Origin: Pontibacter diazotrophicus | GTDB lineage: Bacteria; Bacteroidota; Bacteroidia; Cytophagales; Hymenobacteraceae | DNA length: 56,067 nt | Assembly: GCF_003367245.1 (NCBI RefSeq) | Contig: NZ_QRGR01000038.1 | Coordinates: 1-56,067 of the forward strand | Reading direction: 5' to 3' | Part shown: positions 8,644-17,124 of the stretch, one piece after another | Layout: each line of letters begins with the position of its first letter | Position numbering within the stretch: position 1 is the first letter of the stretch | The notes under the pieces: generated by a model | Told to the model about the DNA's origin: nothing | Databases searched by the model: none | The model's input: the letters and a program-made list of their open reading frames with translations, nothing else | Made by a program: the position numbers and the translations under genes

Positions 8644-11472
8644 ATGAATAAGCTAAGAGTAGTTGCAAAATTGTTGTTGTTTTTTGTGCTTTTCCTTAGC
8701 CTTAATATGGCACAGGCACAAGGAACAATCAGTATCAACGGCACGGTGCAGAGCGCAAAAGACCACACGGCGCTGCCGGGTGCCAGCGTAACGCTGACCC
8801 GCGTCACGTTTGATGACAAAACCGGCACCGTGACCGAAACCAACGGCAATTTCCGGTTTGAGAGGGTAACGCCAGGCTACTACACGGTGGAGGTGAATTA
8901 CCTGGGTTTTAAGCCGCTGGTGAAGGAGGTTACGGTACAGCAGAACTCCGTCAACCTTGGGACGCTGGAGCTGGAGGAAGCCGCTACCACCATACAGGAG
9001 GTGCAGGTAGTAGGGCGTGTGCCGCTGGGGGAGCAGAAGGGAGACACCACCAGCTATAATGCCGGTGCCTTTAAAACTAATCCTGATGCCAGCGCGGAAG
9101 ACCTGGTGCAGAAGATGCCGGGCATCACCATCAGCAACGGCACCCTGCAGGCGCAGGGGCAGGACGTGAAGCAGGTGCTGGTAGACGGAAAGCGCTTCTT
9201 CGGGGACGACCCCAGCGCCGCATTGCGCAGCCTTCCAGCCGATGTCATCGCCAGCATTGAGATATTCGACAAGAAAAGCGACCAGGCCGAGCTCACCGGC
9301 GTGAGTGACGGCAACGAGGCCAAGACCATCAACATCGTCACAAAAGCAGACAAACGCAATGGCGTGTTCGGGAAAATGTCGGCGGGCTACGGCACCGACG
9401 ACCGCTATATGCTGGGCGCCAGCCTGAACTTCTTCAACGGGGACAGGCGCATCACTGTGACAGGGCTTTCCAACAATATCAACATGCTGGACTTTTCGGT
9501 AGGGGAAACACCCGGCGGCGGCATGCGCGGCCGTCGCCCGCCATCTGGCGGAGGCACCACCACCGGCCTTATCTCCACCAACACCTTCGGGCTGAACTAC
9601 AGCGATATGTGGGGAAGCAAAATAGAGGTGACCGGCAACTATAACTTTACAGAGCGGCAGATTCAAAACAACCAGTTCCGGCTGCAAAATTATATACTAC
9701 CCGCCGACTCCGGGCAGGTGTATACTGAGAACTTAACGAGCGCCACCACAAACGCCAGCCATCTGTTCAACCTGCGCCTCGACTATAACATCAACGAAAA
9801 CAACCGCCTGCTGCTTACGCCCAGCCTGAGCGTGCAGCACAACACCGCAGACAATGTGCTGAACGGCAACACCATCAACAACAACGGAGCGCTGAACGAG
9901 ACGCAGAATGCCACCACCATTGATAACGCCAGCTATACCTTTAAAAACAACCTGTACTTCAGCCACAAGTTCGGCAGGCCGGGCCGTACGCTCGCTACCA
10001 GCCTGAACACCAGTATAAGCAATACCGAGGCAGAGAACTCTTTGCTCTCTAACTCAATCTTCTACAGAAACGACAGCACATCCGAGTACAGAAACCAATT
10101 TACCGCTCTCTCGAGGGAAGCTTATACTTGGTCAGGGGATGTGACCTATACCGAGCCGATGGGGGAGCGGGGGCAACTGCAACTGCAGTACGGCATCGGC
10201 AACCAGTGGCGAGACTCCGATAAGCAGACGCTGAACTATGCAGAAGAGACGCAGGCGTATACCTTGCTTGATACGACCCTGAGCAACAGGTTCGAAAGCC
10301 AGTACCTGACGCAGCGGTTCACGACCGGCTACCAGTACAGCACAGATAAGCTGCGGCTAAAGGTAGATGCGGCATACCAGGTGGCGGAACTGCAGAATGA
10401 GGGGCTCTTCCCGGAGACCTACAGCTTAAACAGGACCTTTGCCAATGTGCTGCCTTACGCCCGGGTAGATTATAAGTTCTCCAACACAAAGAGCTTGAAC
10501 TTTAACTACACCACCAGCACCAACGCGCCAGCTGTAGAGCAACTGCAGCGTGTGATTGACAATGCCAATCCACTGCAGTTAACGCAGGGTAACCCGCTGC
10601 TTACACAGAGCTACCAGCACAGCTTCCGGGGTGGCTTCCGCAACTTCGATATGGTGACGAATCAGGTGTTCTTCGTCGGTTTCTTCGGCAACCTGGTGCA
10701 GGACTATATGGCCAGCAGCATTACAAGGGCGACAGGAGAGGCTCTGACACTGGAAGACGGTACCGTGCTGGAGGAGGGGCAGCAGCTTATCCGCCCTGTG
10801 AACCTGGACGGCTACGTGAACCTGCGCACCTTTGCGCATTACGGCCAGCCGCTCAACGTGCTGAGTTCTAACCTAGGGCTGCACGGCAGCATTGGCTATA
10901 CCAGAACGCCCGGTCTGAACAACGGAGAATTGTCCTATGTCTCGTCACCCAACTTCGGCCTTGGCCTGACGCTTAGCAGCAACATCAGCCAGAACGTGGA
11001 CTTTACGCTTTCCTCCAACTCAACCTATAATGTGGTCAGCAACTCGCTGCAGCCAGTCCTGAACAGTAACTACTTCAATCAGAACACCAGCCTGAAGTAC
11101 AACTGGATTTTCTGGGAAGGGTTGGTGTACCGCACAGAACTGAACCACCAGTACAACGCTGGATTGTCTGAAAACCTGGACAACAGCTACCTGCTCTGGA
11201 ACATGAGCATCAGCAAAAAACTCTTTAAGAACCAGCAGGGCGAAATCAGCCTGAGCGTGAACGACCTGCTGGAGCAGAATGTAAGTGTGCAGCGCAACCT
11301 GGCGAGCGCTTACGTGGAGGATGTGCAGTCGAGTGTGTTGCAGCGTTACTTCATGCTGACCTTCACTTATAACCTGCGCAACTTCAGCGGCAGCCAGGCA
11401 CCCACGCAGGAACGAGACTTCCCGGGGCCGCTTCCGGGAGGAACGCCGACACCTTTCCCTCCACAAGGATAG
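8644..11472 (+). CDS. Outer membrane beta-barrel receptor (TonB-dependent-receptor-like)
   Basis: About 942 residues from ATG 8644, which puts the signal peptide (LLLFFVLFLSLNMAQAQ) first; an upstream ATG at 8608 is possible but less likely. Residues about 25-110 form a carboxypeptidase-D-like regulatory domain (LPGASVTL, GNFRFERVTPGYY). A plug-like domain follows (EDLVQKMPGITI, VLVDGKRFFGDDP), then a large barrel of the OMP_b-brl_3 type. The C-terminus has an unusual proline/glycine-rich tail (PGGTPTPFPPQG) after the last strand. It probably binds or imports a ligand across the outer membrane; the substrate is unknown. A Spy-like gene follows 32 bases later. Confidence 0.85.
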   Translation: MNKLRVVAKLLLFFVLFLSLNMAQAQGTISINGTVQSAKDHTALPGASVTLTRVTFDDKTGTVTETNGNFRFERVTPGYYTVEVNYLGFKPLVKEVTVQQNSVNLGTLELEEAATTIQEVQVVGRVPLGEQKGDTTSYNAGAFKTNPDASAEDLVQKMPGITISNGTLQAQGQDVKQVLVDGKRFFGDDPSAALRSLPADVIASIEIFDKKSDQAELTGVSDGNEAKTINIVTKADKRNGVFGKMSAGYGTDDRYMLGASLNFFNGDRRITVTGLSNNINMLDFSVGETPGGGMRGRRPPSGGGTTTGLISTNTFGLNYSDMWGSKIEVTGNYNFTERQIQNNQFRLQNYILPADSGQVYTENLTSATTNASHLFNLRLDYNINENNRLLLTPSLSVQHNTADNVLNGNTINNNGALNETQNATTIDNASYTFKNNLYFSHKFGRPGRTLATSLNTSISNTEAENSLLSNSIFYRNDSTSEYRNQFTALSREAYTWSGDVTYTEPMGERGQLQLQYGIGNQWRDSDKQTLNYAEETQAYTLLDTTLSNRFESQYLTQRFTTGYQYSTDKLRLKVDAAYQVAELQNEGLFPETYSLNRTFANVLPYARVDYKFSNTKSLNFNYTTSTNAPAVEQLQRVIDNANPLQLTQGNPLLTQSYQHSFRGGFRNFDMVTNQVFFVGFFGNLVQDYMASSITRATGEALTLEDGTVLEEGQQLIRPVNLDGYVNLRTFAHYGQPLNVLSSNLGLHGSIGYTRTPGLNNGELSYVSSPNFGLGLTLSSNISQNVDFTLSSNSTYNVVSNSLQPVLNSNYFNQNTSLKYNWIFWEGLVYRTELNHQYNAGLSENLDNSYLLWNMSISKKLFKNQQGEISLSVNDLLEQNVSVQRNLASAYVEDVQSSVLQRYFMLTFTYNLRNFSGSQAPTQERDFPGPLPGGTPTPFPPQG

Positions 11473-11504
11473 TTTTTATTTCTAATCATTTAACAGTAAC
11501 CCAC

Positions 11505-11888
11505 ATGAAAAGATTGATTTTAACGGCAGCCCTGATGCTGTCAATCTACGGAACCAGTACAGCACAGCAAGGGCCGGGCAACAGGCAAAATATGTCTGAA
11601 GAACAGCGTGTAGAGCAGCTCACGACAAACCTGAAACAGAACATAACCTTGTCAGACAGCCAGTGGGCTGAACTCAGTGCTATTTACACGGACTACTACA
11701 AGGAGATGAAGGCCATGCGGGAGCAAAGCACCGGCAGGCCCGACCGAAGCAAAATGAACACGCTGACGGAGAACAGGGATGCCAAGATACAGGCACTGGT
11801 AGGCGAAGAAAACCTGAAGAAGATTCAGGAAGCCGAGCGCACCATGCAGGGTGCCGGAATGCGTGGCGGTGCCAGGAGCAGGCAGTAG
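11505..11888 (+). CDS. Small periplasmic Spy/CpxP-like protein
   Basis: A 127-residue protein with a signal peptide (MKRLILTAALMLSIYGTSTAQQ) and a helical body. The helices include an LTxxQ-related pattern (NITLSDSQWAEL) and charged repeats, ending in a Gly/Arg-rich tail. This fits the Spy/CpxP family of ATP-independent periplasmic chaperones or stress sensors, though the similarity is weak. It lies 32 bases after the receptor gene and is likely in the same operon, consistent with an envelope-stress role. Confidence 0.65.
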   Translation: MKRLILTAALMLSIYGTSTAQQGPGNRQNMSEEQRVEQLTTNLKQNITLSDSQWAELSAIYTDYYKEMKAMREQSTGRPDRSKMNTLTENRDAKIQALVGEENLKKIQEAERTMQGAGMRGGARSRQ

Positions 11889-11897
11889 ATGGAAGGC

Positions 11898-11935
11898 GGT
11901 ATGAGGGGCAGGCATGCTGCTCCTCATACCTTCTA
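11898..11935 (+). terminator. Probable hairpin terminator after the Spy-like gene
   Basis: GGTATGAGG (11898-11906) pairs with CCTCATACC (11922-11930), with an inner GCAG/CTGC helix. The T-tract is poor (TTCTATC), so efficiency is uncertain. Confidence 0.45.
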
Positions 11936-11971
11936 TCAAACAGTTACAGGTAAGAAACAATCCACGGTTTT

Positions 11972-12190
11972 ATGTCGAAGCATCAAATTAATAACAGAAT
12001 GGATCCAACTCAGATTTTAGAAAGAGAACTTGGCAACAGGCAGAAGTTGCTGCGTCTTTTTGAGGCTTCAAAGATGAACAGGAAAGTGCCCGCCGCTTTA
12101 TTGGCCGAAATTGCTGAAATTAAAATAACGCTCAAGTCTCTGCGGCAGCTACAGGCAAAGGCCATAAAGCGTAAGTATAAAGCTCTTTGA
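11972..12190 (+). CDS. Small hypothetical helical protein
   Basis: A 72-residue, strongly basic and helix-prone ORF with no signal peptide (a second possible start at ATG 11999: MDPTQILERELGNRQKLL). I recognise no family. Heptad-like spacing of Leu/Ile suggests a coiled coil. It stands alone between the Spy-like gene and a 31-codon membrane ORF. Real status is uncertain but amino-acid composition looks protein-like. Confidence 0.4.
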   Translation: MSKHQINNRMDPTQILERELGNRQKLLRLFEASKMNRKVPAALLAEIAEIKITLKSLRQLQAKAIKRKYKAL

Positions 12191-12262
12191 GCATATTGTT
12201 CAAATCTGGCGGACCTGCCAGTGAATGTTTGAATAGAGTAATAGAAACAAGAAGTAAAGCAC

Positions 12263-12358
12263 ATGGAACATCAACAGAATTTAGTAGTTGCACGAATAGC
12301 TTTTGTGCTGCTGACATTGGGGTTAATGCTCCTCAATACGTTAATTCTTACTAGCTAA
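12263..12358 (+). CDS. Possible 31-residue single-pass membrane peptide
   Basis: ATG at 12263 is preceded by a purine-rich stretch (AGAAGTAAAGCAC) and opens MEHQQNLVVAR, then IAFVLLTLGLMLLNTLIL and TS before a TAA. A polar N-terminus plus one clean hydrophobic helix is what a small membrane protein looks like. It could equally be a chance ORF. It ends directly against the converging barrel-protein remnant. Confidence 0.35.
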   Translation: MEHQQNLVVARIAFVLLTLGLMLLNTLILTS

Positions 12359-12565
12359 CTAGCTAAAAAAATTAACTCCCAATCCTGAGTGAGGGTCCCA
12401 GTAGCTTGGGGAGATAAACTGGTAGTTGTAGTATGGAATAAGCTGCCACACCAGGCGGCCATACCGGTACTGCACCTCTATGTTATGGAAGGTGTTAGGC
12501 CCTGGTGTAGAGCGGAACCGAGCCAGTTCTGTATGACCTGCAAGTGGTGTATTATTAAATCTTTC
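12359..12565 (-). pseudogene. C-terminal remnant of an outer-membrane barrel-like protein
   Basis: On the minus strand a 68-residue open frame ends at a TAG (12361-12359). It reads ARFRSTPGPNTFHNIEVQYR, then YGRLVWQLIPYYNYQFISPS, then YWDPHSGLGVNFFS. Alternating aromatic/polar strands and a terminal Phe-rich strand look like the end of a beta-barrel protein. No start or N-terminal part exists; a stop (TAA) lies just upstream. I take it as a decayed gene fragment. From 12566 to 12787 I see nothing coding. Confidence 0.5.
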
Positions 12566-12787
12566 TTAACATGACAAAAAACAGAATAGACTGGCTCCTA
12601 CGAAACACCGATGAGTTACCCATGGCAGCCGATGGTTAGATATATGCGTTGAACATTCTGCCCATGTAGTGAACTGTAGATGAAATAGCGGCAAGCGGTC
12701 GGTAAAATTGCCTGTTCGGCAGAAAAGAGAGGCATTCGTAGTAGACTAAATTGATGTTTGTCTTTATTCGATAACTTAACCATTGTA

Positions 12788-13852
12788 ATGGCAAACACCT
12801 TCATTAATCGCCACGGGTACCTCCTGATTCAACTGCTGGTACTGCTTGGCTTGCTGCTGCTCCTGTGCCAGCCCTTAGCCTGGAATATTGAGCTACCCGT
12901 TCAATTCTGGGTAAAGCAGAGTTTCGTATTCGCCCTGTGGGTGGGGCTGTTTTACCTGAACATAAAGTTACTGGTGGCTCGACTGCTGCTCCGGAACCGG
13001 ATGGGTTGGTTTGTACTCGCTATTTTGGGAGCCTCCGTGGTGGTTCTCTTCTTATTTTCAGCCATTGACTATTGGCTCAACCTGCCTGAACTGATGCACA
13101 GAACGTTCCCGGATAAAATAGAGGCGCAGTCAAATAATTTTTCATTCCGGCCACACCCTATTTTTTCTTTAACCACCCTTATGTTGTTAGGCATCAGCAC
13201 CACCATCAGCGTGGTGCAGAAATGGCAAACAGATGAGGCAAGCAGACAGCGCCTGGAGAAGCAAAAAATTACTTCTGAATTGTCTTTTCTGAAGGCACAG
13301 ATAAACCCGCATTTTTTCTTTAATACCCTGCACAGCATCTACGCCCTCACGATGATCAACATCGAAACTTCACGGGAGGCCCTTCATACTTTGTCACGGA
13401 TGATGCGGTACGTGTTGTATGAGACACAATCCGGCACCACCCTGCTCAGCAAGGAGATTGAGTTTATGCAGGACTACATTAACCTGATGAAACTGCGGCT
13501 GACAGAAAAAGTAACGGTAACGTTTGATAAACCAAACCCTGTACGGGATATACCGGTTGCTCCAATGTTGTTCCTGCCTTATGTGGAGAATGCTTTTAAG
13601 CACGGCGTAAGTGCTTTGCTGCCCAGCAACATCCATATTGCCATACACCAGCAGGCGGAGGTAGTAGAGTTGGTTGTACACAACACGGTACACCATGAAA
13701 AGCGGGTAGTGCTGGAGGAGAGCAGCGGTATAGGGCTTGCCAACACGAGCAGACGGCTTGACCTGCTGTATCCGGGTCAATACACGTTGGCCGTTACAGA
13801 AAAGACTCCGGAAAATGAATACCGGGTACACTTAAAGCTGAATTTATCATGA
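12788..13852 (+). CDS. LytS-type sensor histidine kinase, orphaned
   Basis: About 354 residues from ATG 12788 (an ATG-less extension to 12758 is possible). There are three to four transmembrane helices in the first 150 residues. The phosphoacceptor motif follows (QINPHFFFNTLHSIYAL), then the GHKL domain (LPYVENAFKHG, SGIGLANTSRRL). The stop overlaps an ATG (ATGA) that begins MTLKCIV, the normal opening of a LytTR regulator, but that frame stops after 13 residues. The kinase itself looks intact, so it either signals to another regulator or is a relic. Confidence 0.85.
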   Translation: MANTFINRHGYLLIQLLVLLGLLLLLCQPLAWNIELPVQFWVKQSFVFALWVGLFYLNIKLLVARLLLRNRMGWFVLAILGASVVVLFLFSAIDYWLNLPELMHRTFPDKIEAQSNNFSFRPHPIFSLTTLMLLGISTTISVVQKWQTDEASRQRLEKQKITSELSFLKAQINPHFFFNTLHSIYALTMINIETSREALHTLSRMMRYVLYETQSGTTLLSKEIEFMQDYINLMKLRLTEKVTVTFDKPNPVRDIPVAPMLFLPYVENAFKHGVSALLPSNIHIAIHQQAEVVELVVHNTVHHEKRVVLEESSGIGLANTSRRLDLLYPGQYTLAVTEKTPENEYRVHLKLNLS

Positions 13853-13890
13853 CACTGAAATGCATTGTTTTGAAAAGCAAAAGTAGGTAA
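13849..13890 (+). pseudogene. Stub of the missing response regulator
   Basis: Overlapping the kinase stop by 4 bases, the frame reads MTLKCIV and then LKSKSR and a TAA. LytTR regulators in this setting begin MTLKCIVVDDE or similar, so only the first seven codons survive before the sequence changes. The rest of the regulator, including the phospho-acceptor Asp and the DNA-binding domain, is absent from the following 750 bases. Confidence 0.6.
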
Positions 13891-14085
13891 TGGCTGAGCG
13901 ATACGCGGGCCATCCACTACCTGAAGTTTGCAGACCAGAACTGGATGCTAAGTGAAATGGCGCCAGTGCTTAAAAAGAGCCAGCTGGTCAGGTTTGCCCA
14001 CCTTACCTTTAGGATTCTGCCATGGTGGTGCTCCATTTTAAATAAGAAAGTTCAAAGAATTTTATTTCTTATTCTATTTTTATAA
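13891..14085 (+). pseudogene. Gene fragment joined to the regulator stub (possibly STAS-like)
   Basis: In the same frame as the stub, an open stretch without a start reads LSDTRAIHYLKFADQNWMLS then EMAPVLKKSQLVRFAHLTF before becoming low-complexity. It resembles the middle of STAS/SpoIIAA-like proteins in Cytophagales, but that is a weak impression. It marks the deletion or recombination that removed the regulator. Between 14086 and 14583 I see no gene. Confidence 0.35.
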
Positions 14086-14583
14086 AAACTCAACAGCTAA
14101 ATAAAGTGAAAAAATGGCTACAGTCTGCGCAAGCATTTTTCTTCCTCTTTATGGGTTTACTGTTTAGCTTCAAGGACTGATTCAGCTTTACTTCAAGAGT
14201 CAAGTGAGTAGAGCTCATTCCTCATGAGTAAGTTACTCGGCTACGGCCCTATCTTTTCCCAAAAAACGTTGGAATGTTTAGATTGTTGAACCTGCAGCGG
14301 TACCTGCCCCTGCAGCCTGTAATGCGTCTTATTTTGCCGTCTCACAAATCAAACTAATGATTTGTTTTAGAGATGAGTAAGTGAGACGTTGTAGATATCA
14401 TGAAAAGGGTGTTCATTGGCTAACTGATGAATTCACCTAAAGGCAAACAGTAGGGAAGGGCACAAAAGGAATAAGGTTAACAACCCAAGCTTTACCTCCT
14501 CCAAAAAAGTAATTATTTGTCTAATCGAGAGGTGGAAAATTTACAGGTGGCGGTTTTAGTGTCCGAATAGTGTCCGAAGCAAA

Positions 14584-14618
14584 TGAAAAAAGGCCTCCAG
14601 CGTGAACTGGAGGCCTTT
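14584..14618 (-). terminator. Terminator of tRNA-Glu
   Basis: Perfect 12-bp stem AAAGGCCTCCAG/CTGGAGGCCTTT (14589-14600 with 14607-14618) followed on the minus strand by a T-run. It begins 4 bases beyond the tRNA 3' end. Confidence 0.85.
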
Positions 14619-14622
14619 AGTG

Positions 14623-14694
14623 TAGCCCGTAGGGGAATCGAACCCCTGTTACTAGAATGAAAATCTAGCGTCCTAACCCCTAGACGAACGGGCC
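14623..14694 (-). tRNA. tRNA-Glu (anticodon TTC)
   Basis: A 72-nt cloverleaf on the minus strand. The acceptor GGCCCGT pairs with ACGGGCT (first pair G-U). The anticodon arm is CTAGA-TTTTCAT-TCTAG with anticodon TTC, and the T arm carries GGTTCGATTCC. The CCA is not encoded. The last 22 positions of the gene (plus-strand 14622-14643) recur at 55453-55474 inside a serine recombinase reading frame. Confidence 0.95.
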
Positions 14695-14713
14695 TTGTTG
14701 CTGTATTGCGGTG

Positions 14714-14743
14714 CAAAGATACGGGTATTTTCTTACTTGCAAA
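14714..14743 (-). promoter_or_regulatory. Promoter of tRNA-Glu
   Basis: On the minus strand TTTG (14743-14740), an 18-base spacer and TATCTTTG (14721-14714) match the Bacteroidota housekeeping promoter. The tRNA 5' end is 20 bases downstream. Confidence 0.7.
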
Positions 14744-14807
14744 GCATCTGTTTTTATTTTTTTATTTTAAAACGTAAGCACCTTTAAATCAGTATAAAAA
14801 ATAAATA

Positions 14808-14839
14808 TTGGTTTTACAATATGGTATATTGTAACTTCG
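14808..14839 (+). promoter_or_regulatory. Promoter of gapA
   Basis: TTGG (14808-14811), a 20-base spacer and TAACTTCG (14832-14839), one mismatch from TAnnTTTG. It gives a leader of about 30 nt to the ATG at 14873. Confidence 0.65.
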
Positions 14840-14872
14840 CATCATAAATAAAACTTAAAAGAACTAGTTATC

Positions 14873-15865
14873 ATGTCTAAAATTAAAGTTGCAATTAACG
14901 GTTTTGGCCGTATCGGCAGACTTACATTTAGGGCGCTGCTTCAAAAGGAAAATGTAGAGGTGGTTGCCATCAACGACCTTACGAACACGAAGACGCTGGC
15001 GCACCTGCTGAAATATGATTCTGTACACGGTAGATTCGATGGAACCGTGGAGTCCTCTGAAACAGGTATTATAGTAAATGGCACAGAAATTCAGGTACTT
15101 GCTGAGCGTGAGCCTAAGAACCTGCCCTGGGGCAAGTTTGGTGTTGACGTTGTACTGGAGTCTACCGGCCGTTTCACGGATGATAAAAGCGCTAGTGCCC
15201 ACCTGGAGGCTGGTGCCCGCAAAGTAGTAATTTCAGCTCCTGCGTCAGGAAACGTAAGAACGATTGTACTTGGTGTAAATGACGACGCGCTGACAGATGA
15301 GGACACCCTCATCTCTAACGCCTCTTGTACTACCAACTGCCTTGCGCCAATGGCGAAAGTGCTGGACGATACCTTCGGTATAGAGAAAGGCTATATCACT
15401 ACGGTGCATGCCTACACTGCTGACCAGAACCTGCAGGATGCACCGCACAAAGATCTGCGCAGAGCACGTGCTGCTGCCCTTTCTATCGTGCCTACCTCTA
15501 CAGGTGCTGCCAAGGCTGTAGGTCTTGTGTTGCCTCACCTGAAAGGAAAGCTGGATGGTGTAGCCATGCGCGTTCCAATTCCGGATGGCTCACTGACTGA
15601 CTTAACCTGTGTGCTGAAAAGAGCTGCTACGAAAGAAGAAATCAACGCTGCTATGAAAAAAGCGGCTGAAGGTTCCATGAAAGGTATTCTAGAGTATACA
15701 GAGGATCCGATTGTTTCTGTGGATATCGTGGGTAACACCCACTCTTGTATATTCGATGCAGAGATGACCTCGGCTAACGAAACACTTGTAAAAGTAGTGG
15801 GATGGTACGATAACGAGGCCGGATACTCTAACCGCGCCGCTGACCTGATCATGCGTATCGGATAA
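14873..15865 (+). CDS. gapA: Type I glyceraldehyde-3-phosphate dehydrogenase
   Basis: A 330-residue enzyme of normal family length. It oxidises glyceraldehyde-3-phosphate to 1,3-bisphosphoglycerate with NAD+ in glycolysis, or runs the reverse in gluconeogenesis. The N-terminal Rossmann fold shows INGFGRIGR (residues 7-15). The catalytic cysteine is in SNASCTTNCLAP (about residue 150), with the histidine in TTVHAYTADQ and the C-terminal WYDNEAGYSNR signature. A single gene with its own promoter and a strong terminator, so it is probably monocistronic and highly expressed. Confidence 0.97.
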   Translation: MSKIKVAINGFGRIGRLTFRALLQKENVEVVAINDLTNTKTLAHLLKYDSVHGRFDGTVESSETGIIVNGTEIQVLAEREPKNLPWGKFGVDVVLESTGRFTDDKSASAHLEAGARKVVISAPASGNVRTIVLGVNDDALTDEDTLISNASCTTNCLAPMAKVLDDTFGIEKGYITTVHAYTADQNLQDAPHKDLRRARAAALSIVPTSTGAAKAVGLVLPHLKGKLDGVAMRVPIPDGSLTDLTCVLKRAATKEEINAAMKKAAEGSMKGILEYTEDPIVSVDIVGNTHSCIFDAEMTSANETLVKVVGWYDNEAGYSNRAADLIMRIG

Positions 15866-15887
15866 AACACGATTCACATCCAGACAC

Positions 15888-15921
15888 AAAGCCCACCCCG
15901 CAAAAGGTGGGCTTTTGTTTT
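15888..15921 (+). terminator. Terminator of gapA
   Basis: 10-bp stem AAAGCCCACC/GGTGGGCTTT with an 8-nt loop, followed by TGTTTTGTT. Confidence 0.88.
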
Positions 15922-16050
15922 GTTCCGCTGCTAACACAGCTGCTAAACTACTTCGAGGCGCAGGAGTATAAAGTGATAAATGTCATCTGTTATATTAAGA
16001 AATAGCTATACTTTTAGTCAGAAACTAAATCACCAAAAGCACTATCTGTT

Positions 16051-16902
16051 ATGAAAAGAATTTTAGTACCCACCGATTTTTCAGAAGAGGCACACCATGC
16101 GTACGAAGTGGCCGTATCTATTGCCCGTAAAGCAGGGGCAGGTATCAAGCTGCTACACGTGGTGGAGGGAGTCACTTCTTATTCGCCGAGCTTCAGTGCC
16201 ACAGGCGATGTCATCACTCCGAATAATATGCAACATGTGTATGTGTTGCAGCTGATGGAGGCCATGAAGGCGCAGATGAACCAGTTTATTGAATCAGTAG
16301 ATCATGAAGGGGTAGGTATTGTGCAGGAAGTGGATGCAGACAGACCTATCAGTAAAATCAGGAGAACGATTAAGGAAGATGATGTGGATTTGGTGGTGAT
16401 GGGTTCAAAAGGTTCCAGCGGATTTGAGGAGTTCCTGATAGGGTCTAACACGGAGAAAGTGGTGCGCACAGCAGATTGCCCTGTGTTAACGGTAAAACAC
16501 CGGCATCCGAACTTTGATGTGCAAGAAATTGTGCTGGCCTCTGACTTTAAGCGGGAGGTGCGCCACGCCATGGAACGGTTCAAGGATTTTCAGGCGCTGT
16601 TCGGAGCCCGGCTGCACCTGGTGTACATAAACACACCTGGCGCTTTTGAGTCAAGTGGCAACCTCTATACAAAGCTGGACGACACGGCTAAAAAGTACGG
16701 CCTTCAGAACTACAGCGTGAATGTGTACAACGATGTAATAGAAGAAGATGGTATCCTGCACTTTGCGACCGACATACGTGCTGACCTCATCATGATGGCC
16801 ACGCACGGCAGGACAGGCCTGGCGCACCTGCTTAGCGGTAGCATCGCCGAGGATCTGGTCAATCATACTACTATCCCGGTGCTTACTTTTCCTTTAAAGT
16901 AG
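16051..16902 (+). CDS. Tandem universal stress protein (two UspA domains)
   Basis: A 283-residue cytoplasmic protein made of two Usp domains (about 1-150 and 155-283). Each domain ends with the nucleotide-binding pattern: GSKGSSGFEEFLIGS in the first and ATHGRTGLAHLLSGS in the second, followed by PVLT. Such proteins bind ATP and support survival under starvation or redox stress; the exact role here is unknown. It lies alone, 185 bases after gapA, with a strong palindromic terminator behind it. Confidence 0.92.
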   Translation: MKRILVPTDFSEEAHHAYEVAVSIARKAGAGIKLLHVVEGVTSYSPSFSATGDVITPNNMQHVYVLQLMEAMKAQMNQFIESVDHEGVGIVQEVDADRPISKIRRTIKEDDVDLVVMGSKGSSGFEEFLIGSNTEKVVRTADCPVLTVKHRHPNFDVQEIVLASDFKREVRHAMERFKDFQALFGARLHLVYINTPGAFESSGNLYTKLDDTAKKYGLQNYSVNVYNDVIEEDGILHFATDIRADLIMMATHGRTGLAHLLSGSIAEDLVNHTTIPVLTFPLK

Positions 16903-16947
16903 GCAACAGGGCAGCGCTAGCAAGTTCTCACCGAAAGTCCCAAACCC

Positions 16948-17001
16948 GCTAAAGCAAAAAGTCTCCCTTAAGCACAAAGAGGGGAGACTTTTTGCTTTAG
17001 C
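16948..17001 (+). terminator. Long palindromic terminator after the universal stress gene
   Basis: A 20-bp perfect stem (16948-16967 with 16982-17001) containing A5 on the left and T5 on the right arm. It can terminate in either direction. Confidence 0.85.
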
Positions 17002-17124
17002 AAGGCAAGAACAGTTTTGCTGAAGCAAATATTCGGAATTCATAATTCATCATTGCACGCAGTGCCGCCCTTTTTTATTCTTCTCCGGAAGAGGTATTTT
17101 TGTAGCAGCCCCAAAGCCGACAGC

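Noticed and set aside
12389..12574. 61-residue plus-strand ORF.
   Set aside because: The opposite strand has clearly more protein-like sequence (barrel remnant), and this ORF has no leader.
14513..14716. 67-residue ORF over the tRNA-Glu gene.
   Set aside because: It runs through the tRNA and its terminator; a false ORF.
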